DNA of 64,000 nucleotides, taken from the NCBI RefSeq assembly GCF_000238795.1, contig NZ_AFNK01000003.1:1-64000 (forward strand). Reading direction: 5' to 3'. This DNA is from Haemophilus sputorum CCUG 13788 (GTDB taxonomy: Bacteria > Pseudomonadota > Gammaproteobacteria > Enterobacterales > Pasteurellaceae). The translations under genes were made by a program, and so were the position numbers. Each line of letters starts with the position of its first letter. Within the stretch, counting starts at the first letter, position 1. The notes beneath the pieces were generated by a model. That model saw only the letters and a list, made by a program, of their open reading frames with translations, did not search any database and was not told where the DNA came from. Shown piece after piece: positions 1 to 9,290 of this stretch.

Positions 1-49
1 TTAAGACTTATTCATAAACTTCAAATTATAGCCACTTGCTATATCAGAA

Positions 50-125
50 GGGCGATTAGCTCAGTTGGGAGAGCACCTCCCTTACAAGGAGGGGGTCACT
101 GGTTCGAGACCGGTATCGCCCACCA
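50..125 (+). tRNA. tRNA-Val (anticodon TAC)
   Basis: A complete cloverleaf can be drawn. The 7-bp acceptor stem is GGGCGAT/ATCGCCC, the anticodon stem CCTCC/GGAGG carries loop CTTACAA with anticodon TAC, the T arm has GGTTCGAGACC, and the CCA end is encoded. It reads valine GUA codons. Confidence 0.97.
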
Positions 126-189
126 CTTATTTCTATTTTCTCCTATTTAAATTTAGCTTATCATTATTTCTTATTTAAGGAGAAAATTG

Positions 190-807
190 ATGTTAACTGC
201 TAAAAGCTGTGAATTATTTGATATTCCATTTTTCCAATTTGCACAATTAAAAAAATATTGCCCTGAAGAAATTCCTCGTATTAAAGCCGATTACAAGCAT
301 AATTGGGAAATTTGGAAAAAGCTTCATTTAGACGTTTCTCGTATGTTAGGAAATCCATTTGCCCCACCGCATATTGAAAAATGGTGCAATGGATGGCAAG
401 TGCGGGCACATTTCTTTGCTTATTATAAGTATGAGTTTAATCGAGATTCTGCAGCAATTCTGTCTGTTTTATTAAATCGTCGTCGCTTACAAGTTTCACT
501 TGATTGGCATTGCTATCGTGCAGATCGTTCTCAAATTAAATTGCCTCAATATAACCAATGGTTATCGGCTTTAGATCGTAAACAATATCAGGATTTTGAT
601 ATTTGGCATGGTCAAGAGAGTGAATATGCAGATTTTCAAAGTGTGAAGTCATTCGGACAAAATGAATTTTTGCTAAATAATGAAGAAGATTTTTACTGTA
701 TTGGCAAAAATATAGAGAAATCTTCATTAGCTGATATTGATGCACCAGAGTTTATTTATCAGACTATTCGCCAATTATTACCGCTTTATGAGGCTTGTCA
801 TCGTTAA
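190..807 (+). CDS. Conserved hypothetical protein, 205 aa
   Basis: I do not recognise a characterised function. The protein is soluble, rich in aromatic residues (several Trp/Tyr/Phe between residues 35 and 85), and shows no signal peptide or membrane segment. An AAGGAG ribosome site at 178-183 lies 6 nt before the ATG at 190, so that start is preferred over the TTG one codon upstream. The gene stands alone between tRNA-Val and the tRNA-Leu promoter. Pasteurellaceae genomes carry similar short proteins, sometimes under the doubtful label 'glucose-6-phosphate dehydrogenase family'; nothing in the sequence supports an enzymatic role. Confidence 0.8.
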   Translation: MLTAKSCELFDIPFFQFAQLKKYCPEEIPRIKADYKHNWEIWKKLHLDVSRMLGNPFAPPHIEKWCNGWQVRAHFFAYYKYEFNRDSAAILSVLLNRRRLQVSLDWHCYRADRSQIKLPQYNQWLSALDRKQYQDFDIWHGQESEYADFQSVKSFGQNEFLLNNEEDFYCIGKNIEKSSLADIDAPEFIYQTIRQLLPLYEACHR

Positions 808-872
808 AATGAATCGAATTCCAACAAAGTGAATCAAAAATAGTCAATTAACTTTAAAAAAGCAATTTTTGT

Positions 873-900
873 TTGACGAGTTCTGAAAAATCCTTATAAT
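873..900 (+). promoter_or_regulatory. Strong tRNA promoter
   Basis: A -35 TTGACG (873-878) and a perfect -10 TATAAT (895-900) are 16 bp apart. They are followed by a GC-rich discriminator (GCGCTC), typical of stable-RNA promoters under stringent control. It drives tRNA-Leu and tRNA-Gly. Confidence 0.85.
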
Positions 901-936
901 GCGCTCTCGTTGATTAAGCAAAATCAATAATGTGTT

Positions 937-1023
937 GCCCGAGTGGCGGAATCGGTAGACGCAAGGGATTTAAAATCCCTCGCCTTTCGGGGCGTGCCAG
1001 TTCAAGTCTGGCCTCGGGCACCA
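937..1023 (+). tRNA. tRNA-Leu (anticodon TAA)
   Basis: Acceptor stem GCCCGAG/CTCGGGC, anticodon stem AGGGA/TCCCT with loop TTTAAAA (anticodon TAA), a long variable arm (CGCCTTTCGGGGCG) as expected of a class II tRNA, and an encoded CCA end. Confidence 0.97.
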
Positions 1024-1040
1024 TTTAAATTACCAAATAT

Positions 1041-1116
<76 letters not shown>

Positions 1117-1127
1117 TTTTAAAAGAT

Positions 1128-1149
1128 AGCACCATGAGGTGCTTTTTTT
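1128..1149 (+). terminator. Terminator of the tRNA-Leu-Gly unit
   Basis: AGCACC-ATGA-GGTGCT hairpin followed by seven T. Confidence 0.85.
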
Positions 1150-1187
1150 ATATCTAAAATTTCCTAACCAATCTTTCAAAGAATGAT

Positions 1188-1219
1188 AAAAAAATAGGCT
1201 AACCATTCATGATTAGCCT
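1188..1219 (-). terminator. purC terminator
   Basis: Read on the minus strand: stem AGGCTAA/TTAGCCT, then A and a run of seven T. It lies just after the purC stop. Confidence 0.8.
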
Positions 1220-1226
1220 GCTGCTA

Positions 1227-2084
1227 TTATTTAGTGAGTAAATTCAATGCTTCTTGGTATTTTTCTACCGTTTTCTTGATGACTTCGTCTGGAATTTTAG
1301 GCGCTGGTGCTTGTTTATTCCAACCGCTTTGTTCTAGCCAATCACGAATAAACTGTTTATCGAATGAAGGTGGTGTGGTACCTTCTTGATAAGTATTCAC
1401 AGACCAAAAACGACTAGAATCTGGCGTTAATACTTCATCCATTAAGGTTAATGTCCCATTTTCATCTAAACCGAACTCAAATTTTGTATCACAAATAATG
1501 ATGCCTTTAGTTAGAGCATATTTAGCTGCTTCAGTATAAAGTGCTAATGCAGATTCTTTAACTTTCGCAGCAAGCGCAGCACCAATTTGTTGTTCACATT
1601 CAGCATAAGAGATGTTGATATCGTGATCACCCACTTCAGCTTTGCTTGACGGGGTAAAAATGGGCTCAGGTAATTTGCTTGCTTCCACCAATCCTTTTGG
1701 TAATTCGAGACCGCAGATGGTGCCAGTTTTTTGATAATCTTTTAAACCAGAACCCGTTAAATAACCTCGTACAATGGATTCAATTTTCACAGGTGTTAAG
1801 CGTTTGCAAACTACAGCGCGATGTTTAATCGCTTTTGCTTCTTCTTCAGGTAAAACATCAAAAACGGAATCGCCAGTAAAATGATTTGGCATGATATGAG
1901 AAAGTTTGTTAAACCAGAAATTAGAAATTTGAGTCAGGATTTCACCTTTATGTGGAATGGGGTCATCTAAAATGACATCAAAAGCAGACAGACGATCACT
2001 TGCCACCATGAGCATTCTTTTGTCATCAATTTCATATAGGTCACGTACCTTGCCAGAATAAATTTTTTTTAAGCTGATTTGCAT
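1227..2084 (-). CDS. purC: Phosphoribosylaminoimidazole-succinocarboxamide synthase (SAICAR synthetase)
   Basis: Cytoplasmic enzyme of de novo purine synthesis. It joins CAIR and aspartate, using ATP, to make SAICAR. Family motifs are clear: SGKVRDLY (residues 10-17), SDRLSAFD (29-36), VRGYLTGSG (105-113) and FTPSSKAEVGDHD (143-155). At 285 aa it has a normal length. The frame is open for 21 codons further upstream, but the ATG at 2084 has AGGAA in front of it and matches the usual N-terminus. It is a single-gene unit with its own promoter, PurR operator and terminator. Its second lysine pair is encoded within an A8 tract (T8 at 2064-2072 on the plus strand). Confidence 0.97.
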   Translation of the reverse strand: MQISLKKIYSGKVRDLYEIDDKRMLMVASDRLSAFDVILDDPIPHKGEILTQISNFWFNKLSHIMPNHFTGDSVFDVLPEEEAKAIKHRAVVCKRLTPVKIESIVRGYLTGSGLKDYQKTGTICGLELPKGLVEASKLPEPIFTPSSKAEVGDHDINISYAECEQQIGAALAAKVKESALALYTEAAKYALTKGIIICDTKFEFGLDENGTLTLMDEVLTPDSSRFWSVNTYQEGTTPPSFDKQFIRDWLEQSGWNKQAPAPKIPDEVIKKTVEKYQEALNLLTK

Positions 2085-2117
2085 AATCAAATTCCTATTT
2101 GGTAAAAGATTTTCCAA

Positions 2118-2147
2118 ATTATACCGCTTGTTTACCCTCTTGCGCAA
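2118..2147 (-). promoter_or_regulatory. purC promoter with an uptake sequence in its spacer
   Basis: Minus-strand -10 TATAAT (2118-2123) and -35 TTGCGC (2142-2147) are separated by 18 bp. The spacer and the edge of the -10 hold an uptake word (2123-2131), and the -35 lies inside the PurR box. Confidence 0.7.
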
Positions 2148-2157
2148 ACGATTGCGT
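2142..2157 (-). promoter_or_regulatory. PurR operator of purC
   Basis: The 16-mer GCGCAAACGATTGCGT is close to the known PurR consensus ACGCAAACGTTTGCGT. It overlaps the -35 of purC, so the purine-bound repressor would block RNA polymerase. The assignment rests on sequence match and on the identity of the downstream gene. Confidence 0.85.
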
Positions 2158-2210
2158 AACTTTATTGGGCTTGTTCAAAAAAAATTTATTACTACTTTAG
2201 AAGTAAATAG

Positions 2211-2226
2211 TGTGACAGGGATCACA
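2211..2226 (+). promoter_or_regulatory. CRP binding site upstream of the lactate permease
   Basis: TGTGA-N6-TCACA with both half-sites perfect. Its centre is about 60 bp before the start site inferred from the -10 TAGAAT at 2266-2271, the usual position for class I activation. cAMP-CRP control of lactate use is inferred. Confidence 0.85.
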
Positions 2227-2318
2227 AATCGTTAACATTTTTCTATCTTTTTTTAGAAAACTCCCTAGAATGCGAGGCTCAATTTTGGAATTTTTTTTCA
2301 TTTATTTTGAGGTCGTCT

Positions 2319-3914
2319 ATGGCGCTGTTTCTTAGTATTTTTCCAATTGTTTTACTAATCTATTTAATGGTAAAACGTAATGCACTTCCATCTTATGTTG
2401 CGCTTCCTTGGATTGCAGCAGTAGTGCTTATTATTCATCTTATTTTCTTCGCAACTGATGTGACAATTATCAGTGCGAAAATTGCTTCAGCTGTTATTGA
2501 TGTGTTAACACCAGTAACTGTTATTTTCGGCGCGATTCTCTTCAACCGTTTCTCAGAAGTTTCTGGTGTAACCAACACTTTACGTAAATGGTTAGGTAAC
2601 ATTAACCCGAACCCAGTTGCACAATTGATGATCATCGGTTGGGCGTTTGCGTTCATGATTGAAGGTGCGAGTGGTTTCGGTACACCGGCAGCGATTGCAG
2701 CGCCAATCTTAGTTGGTTTAGGTTTTAACCCAATTCGTGTAGCGATTCTTGCGTTAATTATGAACTCAGTACCAGTTTCATTCGGTGCGGTAGGTACGCC
2801 AACCTGGTTCGGTTTTGGCCCATTAAACCTTCCAGAAGATAAAATCTTAGAGATTGGTTCTATGACAGCAACTATTCACTCGATTGCGGCATTTATCATT
2901 CCTGTGATTGCGTTAAGTTTTATCGTAACGTGGAAAGAAATTCGTCAAAATATTGTTTTCATCTATTTAAGCGTATTAGCTTGCGTAGCACCTTATTTCT
3001 TACTTGCTCAAGTAAACTACGAATTCCCATCATTAGTAGGTGGTGCAATTGGTATGTTCTTATCAATCTTCTTAGCAAATAAAGGCATTGGTTTAGCGAA
3101 AGTAGAAAATACTTTAGATAACACCGCCGTAACAGGTAAAGAAGTTGCAAAAGCATTGTTACCAACAGGTTTATTAATTGTTTTCTTAATCTTAACTCGT
3201 GTTAAACAATTACCATTCAAAGCAATGATGAACGATGCAACAGAGTGGTTCGGTGCACAATTAGGTTCATTAGGTCACTTTGAAATTAGTAATGGTTTAA
3301 TCTTCAGCTTGAAAAACATCTTCGGAACAGGCATGAATGCAAGCTATAAATTGCTTTATGTACCAGCGTTAATTCCGTTTGTAATCACTGTATTAATTGC
3401 AATTCCTGTATTCTCAATGTCTGCAAGCAATGTGAAAGGTATCTTCTCAACTAGTTTCAAACAAGTTCGTAACCCATTCGTCGCATTGATTGGTGCGTTA
3501 ATCATGGTGAACTTAATGTTAGTGGGTGGTGATGAATCAATGGTTAAAATCATCGGTCGTAGCTTTGCACATGCAACAGGTGAATACTGGACTGTGTTTG
3601 CTTCATACTTAGGTGCAGTAGGTGCGTTCTTCTCAGGTTCAAATACAGTATCTAACTTAACTTTCGGTAGTGTTCAATTATCAACCGCTGAAATTACGGG
3701 TATCTCTGCATCATTAGTACTTGCGTTACAATCAGCAGGTGGTGCAATGGGTAACATGGTATGTATCAACAATATCGTGGCAGTAAACTCAGTATTAGGT
3801 ATTGAAAACCAAGAAGGTGCAATCATTAAGAAAACTGTCGTGCCAATGTTTATCTATGGTGTGATTGCTGCAGTGGTTGCTTTAACTGTGATTCCATTAT
3901 TCTTTAATGTATAA
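2319..3914 (+). CDS. lctP: L-lactate permease
   Basis: Inner-membrane proton-coupled lactate transporter of the LctP family, 531 aa, hydrophobic throughout with about 12-14 membrane helices. The family-typical stretch rich in Gly/Ala/Pro (GASGFGTPAAIAAPILVGLG) lies near residues 115-135. The ATG at 2319 follows GAGG by 6 nt; the TTG four codons earlier overlaps that ribosome site and is rejected. Downstream, after an uptake-sequence hairpin, comes the lut operon, so uptake and oxidation of lactate are encoded side by side. The upstream CRP site suggests induction when preferred sugars are absent. Confidence 0.95.
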   Translation: MALFLSIFPIVLLIYLMVKRNALPSYVALPWIAAVVLIIHLIFFATDVTIISAKIASAVIDVLTPVTVIFGAILFNRFSEVSGVTNTLRKWLGNINPNPVAQLMIIGWAFAFMIEGASGFGTPAAIAAPILVGLGFNPIRVAILALIMNSVPVSFGAVGTPTWFGFGPLNLPEDKILEIGSMTATIHSIAAFIIPVIALSFIVTWKEIRQNIVFIYLSVLACVAPYFLLAQVNYEFPSLVGGAIGMFLSIFLANKGIGLAKVENTLDNTAVTGKEVAKALLPTGLLIVFLILTRVKQLPFKAMMNDATEWFGAQLGSLGHFEISNGLIFSLKNIFGTGMNASYKLLYVPALIPFVITVLIAIPVFSMSASNVKGIFSTSFKQVRNPFVALIGALIMVNLMLVGGDESMVKIIGRSFAHATGEYWTVFASYLGAVGAFFSGSNTVSNLTFGSVQLSTAEITGISASLVLALQSAGGAMGNMVCINNIVAVNSVLGIENQEGAIIKKTVVPMFIYGVIAAVVALTVIPLFFNV

Positions 3915-3927
3915 TTTGGTAAATTCT

Positions 3928-3972
3928 CAAGCGGTCTGATTTGGTCAAAGTTTTGCAAAAAATGACCGCTTG
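3928..3972. repeat. Inverted pair of uptake signal sequences
   Basis: CAAGCGGTC at 3928-3936 faces GACCGCTTG at 3964-3972. The pair can fold into a hairpin behind lctP. Such pairs commonly double as terminators in this family. Confidence 0.8.
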
Positions 3973-3986
3973 CAAAGTCATTTAAA

Positions 3987-4009
3987 AAGGAAGCGATAAG
4001 CTTCCTTTT
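3987..4009 (+). terminator. Hairpin between lctP and lutA
   Basis: AAGGAAGC-GATAA-GCTTCCTT followed by TT; a weak intrinsic terminator, possibly only partial so that some transcripts read on into lutA. Confidence 0.55.
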
Positions 4010-4070
4010 GTCATTTATGGCTTTTTAAATACGATTATTTCTTATTTTTATTTAGACGTGGGATATTCCA

Positions 4071-4808
4071 ATGAACGTAAATTTTTATGTAACCTGTATC
4101 GCTGATATTGCAAAAAGCAATGTGGCAAAAAACAGTGTTTTACTGCTTGAAAAACTCGGTTGTAATGTAATCTTCCTTGAAAAACAAGGTTGTTGTGGAC
4201 AACCTGCAATTAACAGTGGCTATGCAAAAGAAGCTGTTGCAGGGATGAAATCTTTAGTTGAAACCTTTGAAGTGAATGATTACCCAATCGTGGCGCCAGC
4301 AGGTTCTTGTGTTTATGCAATTAAAAACTATCCGGAATACTTTACCCGTTTCGGTGAGCCTGAATGGGCAAAACGTGCTGAAAAAGTGGCAGCGCGTTTC
4401 TGTGATTTAACGGATTTTATTGTTAACAAATTAGGTAAAACAGATGTGGGTGCGCGCTTAAAAGGTAAAGCGGTTTATCACCCATCTTGCAGCTTAACCC
4501 GTAAATTAGGGGTTGTTGATGAGCCTTTAGCGCTATTAAAAAATGTAAAAGGCTTAGAGTTAATGCCAATTCACAACCAAAATACTTGCTGTGGTTTCGG
4601 TGGAACATTCTCTGTCAAAATGGCTGAAATTTCAGGTGAAATGGTAACAGAAAAAGTAGTTAACATTTCTGAAGTTGATCCAGATTATCTTGTAGGTGCA
4701 GACGTAAGCTGCTTGTTAAATATTGCAGGCCGTTTAAGCCGTGAAGGCAAAAATGTGAAAGTTATGCATATTGCTGAAGTATTAATGCAAGAAGAAGGAG
4801 AAGCCTAA
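4071..4808 (+). CDS. lutA: Lactate utilization (Fe-S) protein LutA/LldE
   Basis: Cytoplasmic subunit of the LutABC iron-sulfur system that oxidises L-lactate to pyruvate without a flavin LldD enzyme. The 245-aa protein has the two cysteine-rich CCG domains expected of the family: QGCCGQP (Cys41-42) and NTCCGFGG (Cys173-174), with further cysteines at 80 and 140. Its stop overlaps the lutB start by one base (TAATG at 4806-4810), which implies translational coupling. Known from Bacillus lutABC and E. coli ykgEFG. Confidence 0.93.
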   Translation: MNVNFYVTCIADIAKSNVAKNSVLLLEKLGCNVIFLEKQGCCGQPAINSGYAKEAVAGMKSLVETFEVNDYPIVAPAGSCVYAIKNYPEYFTRFGEPEWAKRAEKVAARFCDLTDFIVNKLGKTDVGARLKGKAVYHPSCSLTRKLGVVDEPLALLKNVKGLELMPIHNQNTCCGFGGTFSVKMAEISGEMVTEKVVNISEVDPDYLVGADVSCLLNIAGRLSREGKNVKVMHIAEVLMQEEGEA

Positions 4809-6217
4809 TGTCGCATTTACAAACCAGTAATTTACCGTTTAAACAGCGTGTAGAACAACAAGTTAATAACGAAATTATGCGTAAAGCGGTGGTAAAAGCA
4901 CAAGAAACCATCGGCGCAAACCGTCAAAAAATGGTTGATGAGTTAGGTAACTGGGAAGAATGGCGTGATCTTTCTAAACAGTTCCGTAACCACGTATTAG
5001 CAAACTTAGATGCTTACCTTTATCAATTAAGCGAAAAAGTCACGCAAAACGGTGGTCATGTTTATTTTGCAGAAACTGCAGAAGAAGCGACCGCTTACAT
5101 TCGTAAAGTCGCACTTGAGAAAAAGGCGAAAACCATCGTGAAATCTAAATCAATGGTAACCGAAGAAATCGGTATGAACCATGTTTTAGAAGCAGAAGGC
5201 ATTAAAGTCGTTGAAACCGACTTAGGGGAATATTTACTACAAATCGTAGGCGATAAACCATCTCACATCGTTGTGCCGGCAATTCATAAAGATCGTCATC
5301 GTATCCGTAAAGAATTACATGAAGTATTAGGCTATGAAGGAACAGAACAGCCAGAAGAAATGAATGCTTTTGTGCGTAAAACCTTACGTAAAGATTTCTT
5401 AGAAGCAGATATTGGTATCTCAGGTTGTAACTTTGCCGTGCCAGAAACTGGATCAGTTTGTTTAGTGACTAACGAAGGTAACTTACGTTTAGCAACTACT
5501 GTGCCAAAAACGCATATTGCAGTCATGGGAATGGAGCGTTTAGCCCCAACGTTTAAAGAAGTGGATGCTTTAATTACAATGCTTTGCCGTAGTGCAGTAG
5601 GCGCGAAATTAACAGCTTATAACACTTGGTTAACCGGCCCGCGCTTAGAAGGCGAAGTGGATGGTCCTGAAGATTTCCATTTAGTTATCGTAGATAATGG
5701 TCGTTCAAAAATTTTAGAAAGCGAGTTTGAAGAAGTTTTACGTTGTATCCGTTGTGGTGCATGCTTAAATATTTGCCCAGCGTATCGCCAAATTGGTGGT
5801 CATGGTTATGGTTCAATTTATCCGGGCCCAATTGGTGCAGTTATCTCGCCATTATTAGGTGGTTATGATGAGTTCAAAGAGTTACCGTATGCCTGTTCAT
5901 TATGTAATGCGTGTAACAGCGTATGCCCAGTGAAAATTCCACTTGCGCAGCTTATCTTAAAACACCGTGAGAAAATGGTGGAAGCAGGCATTACACCTAA
6001 ATCAGAGCAACTTGCAATTAAAGGCTTTACCTTCGCAAATGCTCGCCCTTCAGTTTGGAATGCAAGTGTGAAGATCGGTGCGAAATTAGCAGGTAAGTTC
6101 ATTAAAAACGGTAAAGCACCTATTCATTTCGGTGCATTAGGCGAATGGACAAAAGCACGTGATTTACCTTCAATAGAAGGCGAAAGTTTCCGTGAATGGT
6201 TCAAAAACCGTAAATAA
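4808..6217 (+). CDS. lutB: Lactate utilization protein LutB, iron-sulfur/LUD domain
   Basis: A 469-aa subunit of the LutABC lactate oxidase. An N-terminal LUD domain (about residues 70-300) is followed by two 4Fe-4S binding motifs: Cys313-x2-Cys316-x2-Cys319-x3-Cys323 (CIRCGACLNICP) and Cys363-x2-Cys366-x2-Cys369-x3-Cys373 (CSLCNACNSVCP). The C-terminal region is the usual DUF3390 tail. The length is normal. Both ends are coupled to the neighbours: the start overlaps the lutA stop, and its own TAATG overlaps a possible lutC start. Confidence 0.95.
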   Translation: MSHLQTSNLPFKQRVEQQVNNEIMRKAVVKAQETIGANRQKMVDELGNWEEWRDLSKQFRNHVLANLDAYLYQLSEKVTQNGGHVYFAETAEEATAYIRKVALEKKAKTIVKSKSMVTEEIGMNHVLEAEGIKVVETDLGEYLLQIVGDKPSHIVVPAIHKDRHRIRKELHEVLGYEGTEQPEEMNAFVRKTLRKDFLEADIGISGCNFAVPETGSVCLVTNEGNLRLATTVPKTHIAVMGMERLAPTFKEVDALITMLCRSAVGAKLTAYNTWLTGPRLEGEVDGPEDFHLVIVDNGRSKILESEFEEVLRCIRCGACLNICPAYRQIGGHGYGSIYPGPIGAVISPLLGGYDEFKELPYACSLCNACNSVCPVKIPLAQLILKHREKMVEAGITPKSEQLAIKGFTFANARPSVWNASVKIGAKLAGKFIKNGKAPIHFGALGEWTKARDLPSIEGESFREWFKNRK

Positions 6218-6240
6218 TGGCAAGCAAAAAGGATAAAACA

Positions 6241-6939
6241 ATGGATCAACAAAACAGAGAAAATTTCTTAAATAAACTTGCCGCAAAAATGGGGCGTGCG
6301 CGTAAATTAGTGCCAGACCAAATGGAAGAGCAAGTTAACCACCATCCAACGACGCGTTTAACACACTTATCGCAAAATGAACTTTGTAACGAGTTTATGA
6401 GCTTTGCGAAAGTATTGTTAGTTGATGTGGTAGAAACAAAAGAAGCTGATGTGGCGCAAGCAGTGTTAGATGTTTGCGAAAAATATGGTGGCGGTAACAT
6501 CGTATTAAACAACGATGATCGTTTAAACCAATTAGGTATTACTGATGCAGTAAAAGCGAAATATGATAGTTTCGTTTGGGATTTCAACCTAGATCGTGAA
6601 AACATTGCAAAATCAGCGGAAGCAAACATAGGTATTGTTCATGCAGAATATGGTTTAGCTGAGTCTGGCGGTATTGTGTTATATGCAACTAAAGACAATG
6701 GCCGTTCAACCAGCTTATTACCAACAACATCTGTGGTGGTTGTGCGTAAGAGCAAAGTATTGCCACGCGTGGCACAACTTGCGCAAGTGTTACATGAGAA
6801 AGCACAAGCAGGCGAAAGAATGCCATCTTGTATTAACATTATCTCAGGCCCTAGTGCAACTGCAGATATCGAGTTAATCAAGGTTGTTGGGGTTCATGGT
6901 CCAGTGTCTAAAATTTACGTTGTGATTGACGACCTATAA
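6241..6939 (+). CDS. lutC: Lactate utilization protein LutC, LUD domain
   Basis: Third subunit of the LutABC system, 232 aa from the chosen start, a single LUD domain with the typical GLAESGGIVL stretch near residues 138-147 and a conserved GPS-x-TADIE motif near the end. Two starts are possible. The ATG at 6217 overlaps the lutB stop; the ATG at 6241 has AAGGA 7-8 nt upstream and gives the N-terminus (MDQQNRENFLNKLA) seen in relatives. I prefer 6241. Confidence 0.9.
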   Translation: MDQQNRENFLNKLAAKMGRARKLVPDQMEEQVNHHPTTRLTHLSQNELCNEFMSFAKVLLVDVVETKEADVAQAVLDVCEKYGGGNIVLNNDDRLNQLGITDAVKAKYDSFVWDFNLDRENIAKSAEANIGIVHAEYGLAESGGIVLYATKDNGRSTSLLPTTSVVVVRKSKVLPRVAQLAQVLHEKAQAGERMPSCINIISGPSATADIELIKVVGVHGPVSKIYVVIDDL

Positions 6940-6952
6940 TTTCTCCGATTTA

Positions 6953-6978
6953 ATGCCCAATATTTATTGGGCATTTTT
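6953..6978 (+). terminator. lut operon terminator
   Basis: Perfect stem ATGCCCAAT/ATTGGGCAT with a 4-nt loop, then TTTT. Confidence 0.85.
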
Positions 6979-7004
6979 ATTTTTTCAATTTTAAAAGGAC
7001 AAAC

Positions 7005-7664
7005 ATGGCAGCAGAAATTCTTACCATTAAAATTGGATTGGTTGAATCCGTTACTTTTGCAGATGGCACCACGCTAGAATCGGCGATTCGTAAAAAGCCG
7101 GTTGAACAGGTGCGTATTCATGAATTAGGTGCTGAAGGGAATGATGTCGGCTTAAAGGCACATCATGGTGGGCCAGATAAAGCATTGTTTTTTATGGCAG
7201 ATCAAACCTTTGAAAAACTCACTACGCTTATTGGTAAGGATTTTGACTGGCAAGGCACTGCGATTTATGGTGAGAATTTTATCGTTTCAGAATTAAATGA
7301 AACAAATGTTTGTGTTGGGGATCGCTATCAAATTGGCGAAGTTATTGTAGAAGTTTCTCAACCGCGTAAACCGTGCGAGCGCTTATCAAAAAATAGTGAA
7401 TGCGAAGCAACCCAAAGCCTTGTTCGGGAAACGGGTTTAAGCGGTTGGTATGTGCGAGTTATTCAAGGGGGAATTTGTAAAAAAGGAGATAAAATTGACC
7501 GCTTGCAACGGCCTTATCCTGATTTGAATATTCTGCACTTAAATCAACTGTTAGCACAGAAACCTTCAATTAAGATCAAATCTGATTTAGAGCGCGCTTT
7601 AGCTTGTGAAGTTTTAGCAGAAGCCTTTAAGCGCTCTCTCCGAAACCAGCTTTCGAGAATTTAA
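7005..7664 (+). CDS. MOSC domain protein (YiiM-like)
   Basis: The 219-aa cytoplasmic protein is a stand-alone MOSC domain, the sulfur-carrying fold of the molybdenum cofactor sulfurase C-terminus. It has the family's H-GG-DKAL motif near residues 53-62, the GENF motif near 88-91, and the conserved cysteine in PRKPC (Cys124). E. coli YiiM, a close relative, takes part in reducing N-hydroxylated compounds; that role is inferred here. The start follows AAAAGGA. The 3' end overlaps the convergent rmuC stop by 4 nt. An uptake word (ACCGCTTGC) lies inside the coding region near 7498. Confidence 0.9.
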   Translation: MAAEILTIKIGLVESVTFADGTTLESAIRKKPVEQVRIHELGAEGNDVGLKAHHGGPDKALFFMADQTFEKLTTLIGKDFDWQGTAIYGENFIVSELNETNVCVGDRYQIGEVIVEVSQPRKPCERLSKNSECEATQSLVRETGLSGWYVRVIQGGICKKGDKIDRLQRPYPDLNILHLNQLLAQKPSIKIKSDLERALACEVLAEAFKRSLRNQLSRI

Positions 7665-9289
7665 GCCGAAGATTTCGGTTTTTCTACCACGGACTCTAAT
7701 CGCATTGTTTCGTGGTCATTGCTGAGCAACTCAACTTGCGGAGTTGCTTGGCTAGCCTTAGTGGAAAGTTGTTGGAATCGCTCAACTTTACCAATTAAAC
7801 CTTGGCGACCGACTAAGGACGTGACGGTTTGATTATATTGATTGCTGACAGTGTTGAGCGTATTTCCAAGTTTACTTAATCGTTCTGCCACCACACAAAC
7901 TTGATTATAAATCTCTCCTGCTTTTTCACTGATTTCTCGTGCTTCATGATTACCACGTTCAATTCGCCAAAGATTGGCGACAGTGCGTAAAATCGGCATC
8001 AGTGTCGTATAAGAAACTAAAATCACATTACGTTCATAGCCAAAATTAAATAGCTGTGGATCATGTTTCATCGCTTCAATATAAGCAGGTTCAATAGGCA
8101 CAAACATGAGTACAAAATCAGGGCTTGTAACGCCAGGTAAGTTGGCATAATTTTTCTTAGAAAGCCCCTCAATATGCGCTCTTAATGATTTGCAGTGTGC
8201 TTCTAATGCTTGGTTCATGCTGAGATTATCTTCGGCTCGTACTGCCTCATCATAAGCAAGCAACGAAACTTTGCTATCTAAAATTAACTGTTTATTATCG
8301 GGTAAGTGCAAAACAAAATCGGGGGCTAAACGTCGTCCTTCTTGATCGCGAAAACTTTCTTGTGAAACGTAATGTTCTCCAGCCAATAAACCAGCGGATT
8401 GCAGCGCAGATTCTAGCTGTACTTCGCCCCAGTTCCCTGCAATTTTGTTATTTCCTTTTAAAGCTGTCGCAAGATTTTGCGCTTCTTCTGACATTGAGGC
8501 GCCAATTTTCAGTACTGCTTTAATTTCTGCAGCTAAGGTTGCTGTGCCTTTTAGGGATTCACTATGCACTTCATTGACGCGTTTTTGAAAGCCTTCAATT
8601 TGTTCTCTAAATGGTTTCAGTAAAGCATCTAAGCTAGCTTGGTTTGTTTGATCAAAACGTTGACTTTTTTCTTCCAAAATCTGTTGTGCGAGATGTTGGA
8701 ATTCAACATTCAGTTGCTGTTTGACTTCCACAAAATTGCGTTGTTGCGCTTCAAAATTAGCTTGTTTTTCATGAAGTGTAGTGCGAAGCTCAGTCAGCTC
8801 ATTTTGAACCTGTTGATATTGTGCCGTAAGTTGTGCCTGTTCTTGTGCTTTTTGCGAGAGTTGTTGCAAGCTATGTTGCAGTTGCTCTTCTAGGCCTTCA
8901 GCTTTTGCTTGTGATGCGCCAACGCGTTCTTTCAGCGCGTTGATATAGCGCTCAAGCTCGTTTTCGTTATCTTCGGCAAGCACAAGACGTTGTTGCAAGC
9001 GGTCTAATTCTGTTAATTTTTCGCTAATTCGTTCCGCATAGGATTCAGCTTGCGTACGAAATTGCACGGCTGATTGTTCCGCTTGATGCTTTTCTTGGGT
9101 CAGCAAGGCTACGCTTTGTTGTGCTTGAGCTAGCGCTTGTTGGCGTTCAGTTAAGTCCTGTTGTAAATTCTCCATTCCTTGCTGATAGCGGTTTTGCTGA
9201 ATAAACCAATAAATCGCAAGCCCACCTAAGCTAATTAGGAGAGCAACAGCCAGATAGAGCCAAAGCGGATCGAAAGTTAGCGTCATCAT
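7661..9289 (-). CDS. rmuC: DNA recombination protein RmuC
   Basis: A 542-aa protein that limits inversions at short inverted repeats. It has one N-terminal membrane helix (about residues 8-29), a long Gln/Glu/Ala-rich coiled coil (about 33-220), then the RmuC nuclease-like domain (about 250-490) with [12 protein letters not shown] and a conserved LDSKV-type acidic/lysine motif. Two ATG codons are adjacent at 9284-9289; neither has a strong ribosome site, and translation may depend on the upstream psiE gene, whose stop is one base away. The pair therefore looks like an operon. Confidence 0.94.
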   Translation of the reverse strand: MMTLTFDPLWLYLAVALLISLGGLAIYWFIQQNRYQQGMENLQQDLTERQQALAQAQQSVALLTQEKHQAEQSAVQFRTQAESYAERISEKLTELDRLQQRLVLAEDNENELERYINALKERVGASQAKAEGLEEQLQHSLQQLSQKAQEQAQLTAQYQQVQNELTELRTTLHEKQANFEAQQRNFVEVKQQLNVEFQHLAQQILEEKSQRFDQTNQASLDALLKPFREQIEGFQKRVNEVHSESLKGTATLAAEIKAVLKIGASMSEEAQNLATALKGNNKIAGNWGEVQLESALQSAGLLAGEHYVSQESFRDQEGRRLAPDFVLHLPDNKQLILDSKVSLLAYDEAVRAEDNLSMNQALEAHCKSLRAHIEGLSKKNYANLPGVTSPDFVLMFVPIEPAYIEAMKHDPQLFNFGYERNVILVSYTTLMPILRTVANLWRIERGNHEAREISEKAGEIYNQVCVVAERLSKLGNTLNTVSNQYNQTVTSLVGRQGLIGKVERFQQLSTKASQATPQVELLSNDHETMRLESVVEKPKSSA

Positions 9290-9290
9290 A

